From Novosphingobium arvoryzae (GTDB lineage: Bacteria; Pseudomonadota; Alphaproteobacteria; Sphingomonadales; Sphingomonadaceae), in NCBI RefSeq assembly GCF_014652615.1, contig NZ_BMZD01000007.1, positions 61,477 through 125,476 of the forward strand: a stretch of DNA of 64,000 bases, read 5' to 3'. Of the stretch, positions 17,506 to 28,119 are shown in pieces (positions within the stretch are counted from its first letter, which is position 1; the number at the start of each line of letters is the position of its first letter). Position numbers and translations under genes: made by a program. A model generated the notes under the pieces. The model was not told where the DNA came from. It did no database searches and was given only the letters and a program-made list of their open reading frames with translations.

Positions 17506-19287
17506 ATGGCAGGCGCGCTCGAATTCTCCCCCTCCTCTCCCCTCGGCGATGCGCTGGTGATCCTGGGGGCGGCGGGCATCGTGATCCCGCTGTTCGCACG
17601 GCTGCGCATTTCGCCGATCATCGGGTTCATCATGGTCGGGCTGCTGGTCGGCCCCTATGGCCTCGGGCGGCTGGTGTTCGATCACCCGTGGCTGCAATAC
17701 GTCACGATTTCCGATCCTGAACGGCTGAAGCCCTTTGCCGAGTTCGGGATCATCCTGCTGCTGTTCGAAATCGGGCTGGAGCTGTCGTTCAACCGCCTTT
17801 GGGCGCTGCGCCGGCAGGTGTTTGGCGGCGGGGCGCTGGAGCTGTTGCTGGCGGGGTCGCTGATCGCCTTTGCCCTGACGCTGATGGGCCAGCCGCTGAC
17901 CGGCGCGCTGGCGCTGGGGCTGGCGCTGGCGATGTCCTCCACCGCGCTGGTCCTGCCGATCACCGGCACCAGTTCCCCCGTCGGCAAGGCGGCGCTCTCG
18001 ACCCTGTTGTTCGAGGACATCGCGCTGGTCCCGATCATCTTCCTGCTGGGCGCGCTGGCGCCGCATGCCGCCGATGCGGCCAGCGACGGGGTGATCCAGA
18101 CGCTGCTCTATGGCGGGCTGACCATCGTCGCGCTGATGGGCTTTGGCCGGTTCCTGCTGCCCCGCCTGTTCGCCCAGGCCGCACGCACGAAAAGCCCGGA
18201 ACTGTTCCTTGCCGCCAGCCTGCTGGTGGTGATCGTCGCCTCGCTGGCGACCGGCGCGGTCGGCCTCTCGCCGATCATGGGCGCGCTGCTGGCGGGCCTG
18301 CTGATCGCGGAGACCGAATACCACGGCGAGGTCGAGGCCTTTACCCGTCCGTTCAAGGGGCTGGCGCTCGGCATTTTCCTGCTGACCGTGGGGATGAGCA
18401 TCGACCTGCGCGTGGTCGCGGAAAACCTCACCGCGATCCTGCTCGCCACGCTGGGCGTCATGGTGGTGAAGGCGCTGGTCACCGCGATGGCCCTGCGCGC
18501 GCTCGGCCTACGCGCGGGCACCGCGACCGAGGCGGGAATCCTGCTCGCCAGTCCGTCCGAAACCACCCTGATCGTGCTGACCGCCGCCACCAGCGCCGCG
18601 CTGATCCAGCCGGAAACCGCGCAGTTCTGGCAGATCGTCACCGCGCTGGGGCTGACGGTGACGCCGCTCCTCGCCTGGCTGGGCCGCCGGGTCGGGCGCG
18701 AGGTCGATCATGGCGCGCAGATGCGCAAGGTCGATGACGATAACGGCACGGCGCGGGCCATCATCATCGGCTGCGGGCGTGTCGGGCGGCTGGTGGCCGA
18801 TATGCTGGAAACCCACGGCAAGCCCTATCTGGCGATCGATTCCGATACCGATCAGGTCCGCATGGCCCAGCAGAACGGCCTCAATGCCCACTTTGCCGAT
18901 GCCGCCCGCACCGGCACGCTGACCCGGCTGGGGGCGGAGCACGCCACTGCGGTGATCCTGACGATGGATGAACCGGTCGGCGCGCAGCAGATCGTGCGCA
19001 AGCTGCGCGGGCTATACCCGGACCTGCCGATCATCGCCCGCGCCCGCGATGTCAGCCACGCGGCGGAACTCTATCGCGCCGGGGCCAGCCACGCCGTGCC
19101 GGAAACGCTCGAATCCTCGCTGCAACTGTCGGAAGCGGTGCTGGTCGATCTGGGCGTGCCGATGGGCCCGGTGATCGCCAGCATCCACGAAAAGCGTGAC
19201 GAATTCCGCGCCCGCCTGATGAAGGAGGGCGAACTGGACGAAATGCCGCAGCTCAAGAGCTCGACCCTGCGCGACCGGGCCAGTTAA
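17506..19287 (+). CDS. CPA2-family cation:proton antiporter with TrkA-N domain (KefB-like)
   Basis: About 593 residues. Residues 1-400 hold some 12-13 membrane segments with the CPA2 signatures RISPIIGFIMVGLLVGPYG and SSTALVLPITG. The C-terminal 170 residues are a soluble TrkA-N (RCK) domain beginning IIIGCGRVGRLVADML with an acidic end to beta-2 (AIDSD), typical of NAD or NADP sensing. The family exchanges K+ or Na+ for protons and is often gated by glutathione adducts in KefB/KefC. Start ATG 17506 has GGGGGA upstream; an in-frame GTG at 17470 is possible. It is convergent with alaS, only 3 bases apart. Confidence 0.87.
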   Translation: MAGALEFSPSSPLGDALVILGAAGIVIPLFARLRISPIIGFIMVGLLVGPYGLGRLVFDHPWLQYVTISDPERLKPFAEFGIILLLFEIGLELSFNRLWALRRQVFGGGALELLLAGSLIAFALTLMGQPLTGALALGLALAMSSTALVLPITGTSSPVGKAALSTLLFEDIALVPIIFLLGALAPHAADAASDGVIQTLLYGGLTIVALMGFGRFLLPRLFAQAARTKSPELFLAASLLVVIVASLATGAVGLSPIMGALLAGLLIAETEYHGEVEAFTRPFKGLALGIFLLTVGMSIDLRVVAENLTAILLATLGVMVVKALVTAMALRALGLRAGTATEAGILLASPSETTLIVLTAATSAALIQPETAQFWQIVTALGLTVTPLLAWLGRRVGREVDHGAQMRKVDDDNGTARAIIIGCGRVGRLVADMLETHGKPYLAIDSDTDQVRMAQQNGLNAHFADAARTGTLTRLGAEHATAVILTMDEPVGAQQIVRKLRGLYPDLPIIARARDVSHAAELYRAGASHAVPETLESSLQLSEAVLVDLGVPMGPVIASIHEKRDEFRARLMKEGELDEMPQLKSSTLRDRAS

Positions 19288-19290
19288 GCG

Positions 19291-21939
19291 TTATCCCGCC
19301 AGCACGGCCTTTGCTGCCGCGATCGCATCCGCCGCCTTGGTGCCGTCCGGACCGCCGCCCTGCGCCATGTCGGCGCGGCCGCCGCCGCCCTTGCCGCCCA
19401 GCGCCTCGACGCCCGCGCGAACCAGATCGACCGCGCTGACCTTTGCAGTCAGGTCGTCCGTCACCGCTGCCGCGATGCTGGCCTTGCCATCGTTGACCGC
19501 CACGATCACCGCCACGCCCGAACCCAGCCGCTGCTTGGCCTGATCGAGCAGCCCGCGCAGTTCCTTGGCGTCCAGCCCGTCGATCACCTGGCCGGAGAAT
19601 TTCACCCCGCCCACGTCCTCGTCCGCCGTTTCGGCCTTGGCCCCGCCGCTGCCGCCCAGCGCCAGCGCCTTCTTCGCCTCGGCCAGTTCGCGTTCCAGCT
19701 TCTTGCGCTCGTCCAGCAGCGCCGCGACGCGGGTTTCCACGTCGTCCGGCGTCGTGCGCAGCAGACTGGCCGCGCCCTTCAGCGCGTCCTCGCGCGCGAC
19801 GAGCCACTGGCGCGCGCCCTCACCGGTCAGCGCCTCGATCCGGCGCACGCCCGAAGACACCGCGCTTTCCGACACGATCCGCATCAGGCCAATGTCGCCC
19901 AGCGCGCGCACGTGGGTGCCGCCGCACAGTTCGACCGAGTAGGCCTTGTCAGACACGCGGCCCATGCTCAGCACGCGCACTTCATCGCCATACTTTTCAC
20001 CGAACAGCGCCATCGCGCCCGCTTCGATTGCATCGTCCGGGCTCATCAGCCGGGTCACGACCGGATCGTTGGCGCGGATTTCCGCGTTCACTTCGGCCTC
20101 GATCGCGGCAATGTCCTCAGCGGTCAGCGCCGTCGGGTGCGAAAAGTCGAACCGCAGGCGGTCCGCCGCGACCAGCGAGCCCTTCTGCGTCACGTGCGCA
20201 CCCAGCCGGCCCCGCAGCGCGGCGTGCAGCAGGTGCGTGGCCGAGTGGTTGGCGCGGATCGCGTCGCGGCGGGCGACGTCGATATCCAGCTTCACCACGT
20301 CGCCGACCTTGATGGCTCCCGCCTGCACCGTGCCATTGTGGGCGTGCAGCCGGCCGAGCGGCTTCGCCGTGTCGCTGACCGCGATGGTCAGGCCGTCCGC
20401 GCCGGAAATGGTCCCGGCATCGCCGGTCTGGCCGCCGCTTTCGCCATAGAACGGGGTCTGGTTGGTGATGACCGTCACCGCATCGCCCGCAGCGGCCGAC
20501 TGCACTTCGGCCCCGTCCTTCACCAGCGCGACGACTTGCGCCTCGCCCGTGGTGGCGGTGTAGCCGGTGAACTCGGTCGCGCCGACGCGTTCGGCGATGT
20601 CGAACCACACTTCGCTGTCCGCGGCCTGTCCGCTGCCCTTCCACGCGGCGCGGGCGGCGGCCTTTTGCTGGGCCATGGCGGCGTCGAAACCGGCCTTGTC
20701 CACGCCGATGCCGCGCGCGCGCAGTGCGTCCTCGGTCAGGTCATAGGGGAAACCGTAGGTGTCATAGAGCCGGAACGCGGTTTCGCCCGGCAGGTTGTCG
20801 CCCTCGCCCAGTTCGCCGGTCGCTTCGTCCAGCAGCTTGAGGCCATTGGCCAGCGTGCGGCGGAACTGCACTTCCTCGCGCTCCAGCGTTTCCTGGATCA
20901 GCGGCTGGGCGCGGCCCAGCTCGGGATAGGCAGCGCCCATTTCCGCGACCAGCGCGGGAACCAGCCGGTGCATCAGCGGCTGCTTCGCGCCCAGCAGGTG
21001 CGCGTGGCGCATCGCCCGGCGCATGATCCGGCGCAGCACATAGCCGCGCCCTTCGTTCGACGGCAGCACGCCGTCCGCCAGCAGGAAGCTGGTGGAACGC
21101 AAGTGGTCCGCGATCACGCGGTGGCTGGCGCGGCTCTCGCCCTCGGCGCGCACGCCGGTCAGGCTTTCGGAGGCGGCGATCAGCGCCTTGAACGTGTCGG
21201 TATCATAGTTGTCATGCTCACCCTGGAGCACGGCAGCGATGCGTTCCAGACCCATGCCGGTATCGATGCTGGGCTTGGGCAGGTTGCCGGTGATTTCCCC
21301 GGCGGTCTGCTCGAACTGCATGAACACCAGGTTCCAGATCTCGATGAAGCGGTCGCCGTCTTCCTCCGCCGATCCCGGCGGGCCGCCCCAGATGTGGTCG
21401 CCGTGATCGAAGAAGATTTCGCTGCACGGACCGCACGGGCCATCATCGCCCATCGCCCAGAAGTTGTCCTTGGTGGCGATGCGGATGATCCGGTCTTCCG
21501 GGAGGCCGGCGATCTTCTTCCACAGCTGTGCCGCTTCATCGTCGGTGTGATAGACGGTGGCGAGCAGCTTGTCCTTGGGCAGGCCCCATTCGCGGGTCAG
21601 CAGGGTCCAGGCGTGGGTGATCGCCTGTTCCTTGAAGTAATCGCCAAAGCTGAAGTTCCCCAGCATTTCGAAGAACGTGTGGTGCCGCGCGGTGTAGCCG
21701 ACGTTGTCGAGGTCGTTGTGCTTGCCCCCGGCGCGCACGCACTTCTGCGAGGAGGTCGCGCGCGGCGTGGCGCGGGTTTCCAGGCCGGTGAACACGTTCT
21801 TGAACGGCACCATCCCGGCGTTGGTGAACATCAGCGTCGGGTCGTTATAGGGAACCAGCGGCGCGGACTGCACCACTTCGTGCCCGTTCGAGCCAAAGTA
21901 TTCGAGGAAGGAGCGGCGGATTTCGTTCGTCGAAGTCAT
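19291..21939 (-). CDS. alaS: Alanyl-tRNA synthetase
   Basis: 882 residues, full length. The class II catalytic core starts [19 protein letters not shown]; the editing domain holds [13 protein letters not shown] and CGGTH zinc-binding histidine/cysteine motifs; the C-terminal C-Ala domain follows, ending in a glycine-rich segment ([16 protein letters not shown]). It charges tRNA-Ala and clears mis-charged Ser/Gly. There is no frameshift. The gene is monocistronic, convergent with the antiporter, and the next minus-strand gene ends 97 bases upstream. Confidence 0.97.
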   Translation of the reverse strand: MTSTNEIRRSFLEYFGSNGHEVVQSAPLVPYNDPTLMFTNAGMVPFKNVFTGLETRATPRATSSQKCVRAGGKHNDLDNVGYTARHHTFFEMLGNFSFGDYFKEQAITHAWTLLTREWGLPKDKLLATVYHTDDEAAQLWKKIAGLPEDRIIRIATKDNFWAMGDDGPCGPCSEIFFDHGDHIWGGPPGSAEEDGDRFIEIWNLVFMQFEQTAGEITGNLPKPSIDTGMGLERIAAVLQGEHDNYDTDTFKALIAASESLTGVRAEGESRASHRVIADHLRSTSFLLADGVLPSNEGRGYVLRRIMRRAMRHAHLLGAKQPLMHRLVPALVAEMGAAYPELGRAQPLIQETLEREEVQFRRTLANGLKLLDEATGELGEGDNLPGETAFRLYDTYGFPYDLTEDALRARGIGVDKAGFDAAMAQQKAAARAAWKGSGQAADSEVWFDIAERVGATEFTGYTATTGEAQVVALVKDGAEVQSAAAGDAVTVITNQTPFYGESGGQTGDAGTISGADGLTIAVSDTAKPLGRLHAHNGTVQAGAIKVGDVVKLDIDVARRDAIRANHSATHLLHAALRGRLGAHVTQKGSLVAADRLRFDFSHPTALTAEDIAAIEAEVNAEIRANDPVVTRLMSPDDAIEAGAMALFGEKYGDEVRVLSMGRVSDKAYSVELCGGTHVRALGDIGLMRIVSESAVSSGVRRIEALTGEGARQWLVAREDALKGAASLLRTTPDDVETRVAALLDERKKLERELAEAKKALALGGSGGAKAETADEDVGGVKFSGQVIDGLDAKELRGLLDQAKQRLGSGVAVIVAVNDGKASIAAAVTDDLTAKVSAVDLVRAGVEALGGKGGGGRADMAQGGGPDGTKAADAIAAAKAVLAG

Positions 21940-22036
21940 AGCGCACCGCCACTAAGGCAGCCGCGCCGCACCGGCAAGCGCGAAGGCGCGATTTCGGTAA
22001 TCGGAGGTTCAGGTTAAACGCCTGCCCCGCCCCGGT

Positions 22037-22855
22037 TCAATCGTGGCAGGCGGTCACGATCCATGCCGCGGCGCCGAACGCGATCAGGTTGCCGCTGCGA
22101 TGCCCTTCCAGCCATTCGGCCAGCCGCGCCTCGGCCGCATCGCGCGCCGCACCGTCAAGCGCGCGCAGGGCCGGCGCGGCGGGGCCGATCCGGCGGAAGA
22201 ACGCCAGCGCATCGGCCACCGGATCATCCCCCACGCCCGCGACATAGGCAAAGTCCACCGGCTCGAACGCGATGCCCTGCCACCCGGCGGCGGAAAGAAT
22301 ATCCTCCACGTGCTGCGGATCGGCAAAGGCGAACGGCCCAGGCGCGGTCGATCCCCCGGCTGGCGGCAGTTCCAGCACTCTGGCCATGCCCGCCGCCCAC
22401 GGATTTTCCGACGCGTTGCGGAAACAGCTGAACACCAGTTCGGCGTCGGCACTGGCGCTATCGTGCAGATTGCCAAAGGCGGCGACCGGATCGTCGAAGA
22501 ACATCACCCCGTGGCGCGATACCAGCAGATCGGGCGCAAACCCCGGCTCCCGCCAGGTCGCGGCATCGGCCAGCACAAATTCGGCATTGCCCAGCTGCGC
22601 CCCGCGGCGGCGCGCGGCATCGATCAGGTCGCTCGACACGTCGACACCCACCACCCGCGCGCCCGGCCGGTTGCGGGCAATCGCCAGCGCCAGTTCACCC
22701 GCCCCGCAGCCGATATCCAGCACGGCATCGCCCACCCGTTCGGTCACGCGCTGCAGCAGCCGCTCGGTCAGCCCCGCAAACGAGCGGTCGGTCAACTGGT
22801 AGTTGTCCGCCCAGGTGCGCCCCACTTGCGCCTGCCAATCGGTGATGTTCGTCAT
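22037..22855 (-). CDS. Class I SAM-dependent methyltransferase
   Basis: 272 residues from ATG 22855. The start TNITDWQAQVGRTWADNYQLTDRSF and the SAM-binding motif I VLDIGCGAGELALAIA are typical of small-molecule methyltransferases (Methyltransf_25/11 type). Motif II (VVGVDVSSDLI) and VLADAATW follow. The C-terminal half carries a lid-like helical region that gives no substrate clue. The frame continues upstream of 22855, but that stretch has no ribosome-binding site and would overlap the divergent yqiJ promoter. Confidence 0.82.
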   Translation of the reverse strand: MTNITDWQAQVGRTWADNYQLTDRSFAGLTERLLQRVTERVGDAVLDIGCGAGELALAIARNRPGARVVGVDVSSDLIDAARRRGAQLGNAEFVLADAATWREPGFAPDLLVSRHGVMFFDDPVAAFGNLHDSASADAELVFSCFRNASENPWAAGMARVLELPPAGGSTAPGPFAFADPQHVEDILSAAGWQGIAFEPVDFAYVAGVGDDPVADALAFFRRIGPAAPALRALDGAARDAAEARLAEWLEGHRSGNLIAFGAAAWIVTACHD

Positions 22856-22994
22856 GGCCGGCAGGCTATGCCCCGCTGCGCCGCTTGGCAAGCAATGCTC
22901 TGGCCCACCGCAAGACCATCCGGCCAAATACCTAATTCGCTTGCGTTTTGCACCGGGGCTGACAGGATTTGCGTTTGAATTGAAGGGGACCAAG

Positions 22995-23627
22995 GTGGGC
23001 GATCTGCTCGCACCGGAAAATACGCCGTTTGCCGTCGCGCTGGCGCTGCTGGGCCTGCTGGCGCTGGTCCAGCTGGTCGGGCTGGGCCACTTGCTGGGGC
23101 ATGGCGACGTGGATGCAGGCGGCGACGCGCCCGATGGTCACGCCGACGTGGGCGGCGGGCTGGCCAGCCTGCTGGGCATCGGCCGGGTGCCGCTGATCGT
23201 GTGGCTATCGTGCCTGCTGGCCTGTTTCGCCTTGCTGGGGCTGTCGCTGCAAGGCCTGGTTGCGGGGATCTTCGGTGCCCCGTTCGGGGCTGCCCCGGCA
23301 ACCGGCGCGGCGCTGCTGGCCGCCCTGCCCGCCAACAGCGCGGTCACCCGCCTACTGGGGCTGGTCTGGCCGCATGATGAAACCACCGCCGTGCCGGTCG
23401 ATGCGCTGGTCGGACGGCGCGGCACGATCGCGGTCGGCACGGCCGCGCGCGGCAATCCGGCCCGCGCCGTGGTGCATGACCTGCACGGACAACAGCACAA
23501 CGTCATGGTCGAACCGCACCACGACGGCGAGACGCTGGCCGAAGGCACCCAGGTGCTGCTGGTGCGGCGCGAGGGCGAAATCTTTTACGCGCTGGACGGG
23601 CAAGGCCCGATCCGGCTCGACCCATAG
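22995..23627 (+). CDS. YqiJ-like membrane protein (flotillin partner, OB-fold NfeD-like)
   Basis: 210 residues from a GTG with AAGGGGA five bases upstream. Three hydrophobic segments are seen near residues 15-35, 58-85 and 88-110. A C-terminal OB-fold-like domain follows, with VDALVGRRGTIAVGTAARGNPARA and EGTQVLLVRREGEIFYAL. The family (YqiJ / DUF1449) is encoded beside flotillin-like YqiK, as here, and resembles the NfeD partners of flotillins. It probably anchors and organises the flotillin in the inner membrane. The gap to the flotillin gene is only 15 bases. Confidence 0.82.
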   Translation: MGDLLAPENTPFAVALALLGLLALVQLVGLGHLLGHGDVDAGGDAPDGHADVGGGLASLLGIGRVPLIVWLSCLLACFALLGLSLQGLVAGIFGAPFGAAPATGAALLAALPANSAVTRLLGLVWPHDETTAVPVDALVGRRGTIAVGTAARGNPARAVVHDLHGQQHNVMVEPHHDGETLAEGTQVLLVRREGEIFYALDGQGPIRLDP

Positions 23628-23642
23628 GGAGTTGGAGGAACC

Positions 23643-25319
23643 ATGAACCAGCTGACCACCATCGGCATCTACGCGGGCACGGGGCTGGCAGTCCTGCTGA
23701 TCATCGCCGTCACGCTGACCCGGCTCTATCGCCGCGCGACCAAGGAGGTCGGCTTTGTCCGCACCGGGTTTGGCGGCGAACGCGTGGTGATCAATGGCGG
23801 CGCGCTGGTGCTGCCGGTGCTGCATGAAACGATGCCGGTGAACATGAACACCGTGCGGCTGGCGGTGGAGCGCAAGAACACCGACGCGCTGATCACGCTG
23901 GACCGGCTGCGGATCGACGTGAAGGCCGAATTCTATGTCCGCGTGCGCCCCGATGCCGGCGCCATCGCGATGGCGGCGCAGACGCTGGGGATGCGCACGA
24001 TGAACCCCGAAGCGCTGAAGGACCTGGTCGAGGGCAAGTTCGTCGACGCGCTGCGCTCGGTCGCGGCGGGGATGACGATGAACCAGCTGCACGAACAGCG
24101 CGCCGACTTCGTGCAGAAAGTGCAGCAGGTTTCCTCCAACGACCTGGCGATGAACGGGCTGGAGCTGGAATCAGTCTCGCTGACCGGGCTGGACCAGACC
24201 TCGATCGAGCATTTCAACGCCAACAACGCGTTCGATGCCGAGGGTCTGACCAAGCTGACCGAGCAGATCGAACTGCGCAAGAAGGCCCGCAACGACATCG
24301 AGCAGGACACCCGCGTCCAGATCGAGCAAAAGAACCTGCAAGCCTCGCAGCAATCGTTCCAGATCGCCCGCGACGCCGAGTTCGCGCGGCTGGAACAGGA
24401 ACGCGAGATCGAGATGCGCCGCGCCGCGCAGGCCGCCGAGGTGGCGCGCGAACAGGCCAAGCGCAATCAGGAGGCAGAAGAAGCGCGGATCGCCGCCAAG
24501 CAGGTGATCGACAGCCAGCAGATCGAAGCCGACCGCGCCGTGCAGGAAGCGCGGATCGCGCAGGAACAGGCGCTCGAAATCGCCCGGCAGGAACAGCAGA
24601 TCGCGGTCCAGAACAAGAGCCGCGAGGAAAGCCAGGCCAAGGCCGAAGCCGACGAGGCACGCGCCAAGTCCGCCGCTGCCGAGGAACAGGTGGCGACCGC
24701 GCGTGAAACCGAAATTGCCGAGCGGCAAAAGCGGATCGAACTGATCGAGGCGGCCAAGGTGGCCGAGCGCGACGCGATCCGCGTGAAGGTGGAGGCGCAA
24801 GCCGAAAAGGAAGCCGCGACCAACCGCGCCGAAGCGGTGCGAATGGAGGCGGAGGGTCAGGCCGAAGCCGAAAAGCTGCGCGCCGAGGCCAGCCGCGTGC
24901 GCTTCGAAGTGGAAGCGGCCGGGCAGCGCGCGATCAACGAGGCGGCCAACCTGCTCTCGTCCGATCAGGTCTCGCTCCAGACCAAGCTGGCGCTGCTCAA
25001 AGTGCTGCCCGATCTGGTGCGCGAATCCGCCAAGCCGCTGGAAGCAATCGATTCGATCAAGATCGTGCAGGTCGATGGCCTGACGCGCGGCACCGGGGCC
25101 GATGGCGCGCCGGTGGCGGCGGGCAACGGCAATCTCGCCAGCGACGCGCTCTCCGCCGCGCTCTCCTATCGCGCGCAGGCGCCGATCATCGACGGACTGA
25201 TGAAGGAACTGGGGCTGGACGGCGGCTCGCTGGAAGGGCTGGTCGGCGCGAAAGCCGAGCCTGCCAGGCCGGTCGTGCCTGCCCCGGTGAAGCCCAAGGC
25301 GGCTGACAAGGAGGGTTAA
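23643..25319 (+). CDS. Flotillin family protein (YqiK-like)
   Basis: 558 residues preceded by TTGGAGGAACC. One N-terminal membrane helix (residues 7-28) is followed by a SPFH/PHB domain (about 35-200: GFGGERVVINGGALVLPVLHE). A long Glu/Ala/Gln-rich coiled coil (about 205-430, built from REQAKRNQEAEEAR-type heptads) leads into a conserved flotillin C-terminus with AINEAANLLSSDQVSLQTKLALLKVLP. Flotillins scaffold membrane microdomains. It forms an operon with the yqiJ-like gene and converges on the arginase-family gene with a four-base overlap of stop codons. Confidence 0.92.
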   Translation: MNQLTTIGIYAGTGLAVLLIIAVTLTRLYRRATKEVGFVRTGFGGERVVINGGALVLPVLHETMPVNMNTVRLAVERKNTDALITLDRLRIDVKAEFYVRVRPDAGAIAMAAQTLGMRTMNPEALKDLVEGKFVDALRSVAAGMTMNQLHEQRADFVQKVQQVSSNDLAMNGLELESVSLTGLDQTSIEHFNANNAFDAEGLTKLTEQIELRKKARNDIEQDTRVQIEQKNLQASQQSFQIARDAEFARLEQEREIEMRRAAQAAEVAREQAKRNQEAEEARIAAKQVIDSQQIEADRAVQEARIAQEQALEIARQEQQIAVQNKSREESQAKAEADEARAKSAAAEEQVATARETEIAERQKRIELIEAAKVAERDAIRVKVEAQAEKEAATNRAEAVRMEAEGQAEAEKLRAEASRVRFEVEAAGQRAINEAANLLSSDQVSLQTKLALLKVLPDLVRESAKPLEAIDSIKIVQVDGLTRGTGADGAPVAAGNGNLASDALSAALSYRAQAPIIDGLMKELGLDGGSLEGLVGAKAEPARPVVPAPVKPKAADKEG

Positions 25320-26122
25320 ACGCGGTTGCGCGCGATCAGTGCCGCCACCTCGCGGACCAGCTTGGCCGCGAGGATGGCGGTACGCTCGTTCTGGTCAAAG
25401 CGCGGGTTCAACTCGACGATGTCCGCGCCAACCACCGGTGCGGTCTGGCGGCGCAGCACGGCCAGCACTTCGCGCGTGGTCAGCCCGCCGGGTTCCGGGT
25501 GCGAAACGCCCGGCGCCTCGGACGGATCGATCCCGTCGAGGTCAATGCTGATGTAGAGCGGGCCGTCCAGCACCGGCACGGCAGCAGGGGTGAACTCCGC
25601 CAAGGGCACGATCTCCACCCCATAGCGTTCGGCCTGTTCGCGGCAGTGACGGTTGAGCGTGCGGATGCCAACCTGCACCAGCCGCCGCGCGAGGCCGCTC
25701 TCCATGATCCGCGCAAAGGGCGATGCGTGGCTGCGCGGGTTGCCTTCGAAATCGGCATAGAGATCGGGGTGGGCATCAAAATGCAGGATGGTAAGCGGCC
25801 CGTGCCGCGCATGGACCGCCTGCACAACCGGGTGGGTCATCGCGTGATCGCCCCCCAGTGCCAGCGGCACGGCCCCCGCCGCCAGCACATCCCCGATGGC
25901 AGCGCGGATCAGCGCATCGTCTTCGGCGGTTTCCCGCAAGGGCACGTCGCCATGATCGGCAAGGTCGAAATCGTGGCCGATCTCCATGCCGTTTTCGCAG
26001 GCCAGGTTGCCCCGGTCCGACCACAGCGCGGCGCGGATCGCCGCCGGGGCCAGCGCCGGGCCGCGTTCGAACGAGGAATTGCTGTCGCTGGGCAGGCCAA
26101 CCAGCCGGATCGCGGGGCGCAT
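25316..26122 (-). CDS. Arginase/agmatinase family ureohydrolase
   Basis: 268 residues. All binuclear Mn ligands of the ureohydrolase fold are visible: GGDHAMT, DAHPDLY and DLDGIDP, plus the SHPEPGGLT substrate loop. Family members hydrolyse arginine, agmatine, guanidinobutyrate or formiminoglutamate; the pattern does not fix which. Start ATG 26122 lies four bases after the GST stop codon, so the two genes are transcribed together with GST first. No arginine catabolic gene is nearby. Confidence 0.87.
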   Translation of the reverse strand: MRPAIRLVGLPSDSNSSFERGPALAPAAIRAALWSDRGNLACENGMEIGHDFDLADHGDVPLRETAEDDALIRAAIGDVLAAGAVPLALGGDHAMTHPVVQAVHARHGPLTILHFDAHPDLYADFEGNPRSHASPFARIMESGLARRLVQVGIRTLNRHCREQAERYGVEIVPLAEFTPAAVPVLDGPLYISIDLDGIDPSEAPGVSHPEPGGLTTREVLAVLRRQTAPVVGADIVELNPRFDQNERTAILAAKLVREVAALIARNRV

Positions 26123-26126
26123 CGGC

Positions 26127-26747
26127 TCAATACCCGTAATAGGCCCCGCCCTTTTCCCGCGCGCGCTGCCAGGCCGGGCGCGCATGGGTGGCGGCGACGA
26201 ACGCGGCCAGCTTGGGGAATTGCTCCCCTGCCCCTTGCATCACCGCGATTTCCGCCGGGAAGCTGAGCATCACGTCCGCGCCGGTCCAGTCATCGCCGAC
26301 GAAGTGCCCACTGGGGCGCAGTTCGCCTTCCAGATAGGCGAAGTGGCTGGCGAGCTGTTCGGTAATGCGCGGCGCGAGCGGCGCGGCGGCATCGCCGAGG
26401 CGCGAGGTGTAGAGTTGCAGCAGGATCGGGGTCATGGCCGAGCCTTCGGCAAAGTGCATGAACTGCAAATGGCGCAAGGCATCAGCCACCGATGGCTGGA
26501 ACCGGCCCTGCCCGTGGGTGTCGATCAGGTACTGCACGATCGCACCGGATTCCTGGATCACATGCCCATCCGCCTCCAGCAGCGGCGACTTGCCAAGCGG
26601 GTGAATCGCCTTGAGTTCCGGCGGGGCCAGGTTGGTCACCGCATCGCGCTGATACGAACGCAGTTCATACGGCAGTTCCAGTTCCTCCAGCAGCCAGAGG
26701 ATCCGCTGCGAACGGCTGTTGTTGAGGTGGTGGACGATCAGCGACAT
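26127..26747 (-). CDS. Glutathione S-transferase family protein
   Basis: 206 residues. The N-terminal thioredoxin fold shows LNNSRSQRILWLLEELELPYEL, with the catalytic Ser region near residue 10, and the glutathione-binding LLEADGHVIQESGAIVQYL with the conserved E-S pair. The all-helical C-terminal domain has DDWTGADVMLSFP. It conjugates glutathione to electrophiles or works as a peroxidase; the substrate is unknown. It is the first gene of a two-gene operon with the ureohydrolase. The recA terminator lies just upstream. Confidence 0.88.
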   Translation of the reverse strand: MSLIVHHLNNSRSQRILWLLEELELPYELRSYQRDAVTNLAPPELKAIHPLGKSPLLEADGHVIQESGAIVQYLIDTHGQGRFQPSVADALRHLQFMHFAEGSAMTPILLQLYTSRLGDAAAPLAPRITEQLASHFAYLEGELRPSGHFVGDDWTGADVMLSFPAEIAVMQGAGEQFPKLAAFVAATHARPAWQRAREKGGAYYGY

Positions 26748-26833
26748 CTGGATTCTCCCGGCTTGATTGGCAGGCAGGCTAACGGGGTTGGCACGGCGAG
26801 GCCAGTGGCCTTTGGGGCCAACCACGCAGCCAA

Positions 26834-26874
26834 CAAAAAACCGGCGCAGCACCGTGGGGTGGTGCTGCGCCGGT
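26834..26874 (-). terminator. Rho-independent terminator of recA
   Basis: On the minus strand a 14-bp perfect stem (ACCGGCGCAGCACC and its complement, 7-base loop) is followed by TTTTTTG. It lies about 105 bases after the recA stop. The interval 26875-26980 also contains further GC-rich inverted repeats but no gene. Confidence 0.85.
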
Positions 26875-26980
26875 CCTGGTTCGGAGAAGCGTTCCCCCTG
26901 GGCTTGGGGGACGGGGGGAACCGCTTCCCTTCAACCCCGCTGCGGCAGCGGGCGGCTGCCGTTGCGGAATTCTTCGTGGA

Positions 26981-28048
26981 TCAGATGTCGTCGTCCGCGT
27001 CCGGACCCGCCATCATTTCCACGGCAAGACCTTCGGTCTGGCCGCGGATCGCAGCCTCCAGCCGGTCGCAAATCTCGGGGTTTTCGCGCAGGAAGTTCTT
27101 CGCATTCTCACGGCCCTGGCCGATGCGGATGCTGTCATAGCTGAACCACGCGCCCGACTTCTCAACGATCCCGGCCTTCACCCCCAGGTCGAGGATTTCC
27201 CCGATCTTGGAAATGCCTTCGCCATACATGATGTCGAATTCGACCTGCTTGAACGGCGGCGCGACCTTGTTCTTGACGACCTTCACGCGGGTGGCGTTGC
27301 CGACGATCTCGTCGCGGTCCTTGATCTGGCCGGTGCGGCGGATGTCGAGGCGGACCGAGGCATAGAACTTCAGCGCGTTGCCGCCGGTGGTGGTTTCCGG
27401 GTTGCCGTACATCACGCCGATCTTCATGCGCAGCTGGTTGATGAAGATCACCATGCAGCGCGAACGGCTGATCGAACCGGTCAGCTTGCGCAGGCTCTGG
27501 CTCATCAGGCGGGCCTGGAGGCCGACGTGGCTGTCACCCATTTCGCCTTCGATTTCAGCACGGGGAACCAGCGCGGCGACCGAGTCCACCACCAGCACGT
27601 CGATCGCGTTGGAACGGACCAGCGTGTCGGTGATTTCCAGCGCCTGCTCACCCGTATCGGGCTGCGAGACGATCAGTTCATCGATGTTGACGCCCAGCTT
27701 CTTGGCATAGACCGGATCGAGCGCGTGTTCCGCGTCGATGAAGGCGGCGGTGCCGCCGGTCTTCTGCGCTTCGGCAATGACGTGCAGCGCCAGCGTGGTC
27801 TTGCCCGAGCTTTCCGGACCGTAGACTTCGATCACGCGGCCTCGCGGCAGGCCGCCAACGCCCAGCGCGATGTCCAGCCCCAGCGACCCGGTGGAAATCG
27901 CTTCCACCTGCATCGCTTCCTTCGAGCCGAGCTTCATCGCGCTGCCCTTGCCGAATGCGCGGTCAATCTGCGCCAGCGCGGCTTCGAGCGCCTTTTGACG
28001 GTCCATGCTATCCTTGCCTTCCTGAATGAGCTTGAGCTGTGCAGCCAT
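26981..28048 (-). CDS. recA: RecA recombinase
   Basis: 355 residues, normal length. Walker A is GPESSGKTT near residue 74; the MAW motif region with [24 protein letters not shown]1 and the L2 loop ([17 protein letters not shown]) are intact. The acidic C-terminus ends in GPDADDDI. It forms DNA filaments for homologous recombination and triggers LexA self-cleavage. A perfect LexA box lies 72-86 bases upstream. The translation start may be ATG 28048 or the in-frame ATG at 28006 ([16 protein letters not shown]), which matches shorter family members. Confidence 0.97.
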   Translation of the reverse strand: MAAQLKLIQEGKDSMDRQKALEAALAQIDRAFGKGSAMKLGSKEAMQVEAISTGSLGLDIALGVGGLPRGRVIEVYGPESSGKTTLALHVIAEAQKTGGTAAFIDAEHALDPVYAKKLGVNIDELIVSQPDTGEQALEITDTLVRSNAIDVLVVDSVAALVPRAEIEGEMGDSHVGLQARLMSQSLRKLTGSISRSRCMVIFINQLRMKIGVMYGNPETTTGGNALKFYASVRLDIRRTGQIKDRDEIVGNATRVKVVKNKVAPPFKQVEFDIMYGEGISKIGEILDLGVKAGIVEKSGAWFSYDSIRIGQGRENAKNFLRENPEICDRLEAAIRGQTEGLAVEMMAGPDADDDI

Positions 28049-28119
28049 TGAACGTCCCCTTGCCTAACCCGCTGACCAGGAAGGTCAACTGACGCGTTTG
28101 TATCGCGTTTGTTCCATGA

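Noticed and set aside
16075..18324. Long minus-strand open frame (749 codons) across icd and the antiporter
   Set aside because: It is antisense to two well-recognised genes and has the biased composition of a shadow frame.
19912..22017. Plus-strand open frame (701 codons) antisense to alaS
   Set aside because: alaS is certain on the other strand; the antisense product has no recognisable domain.
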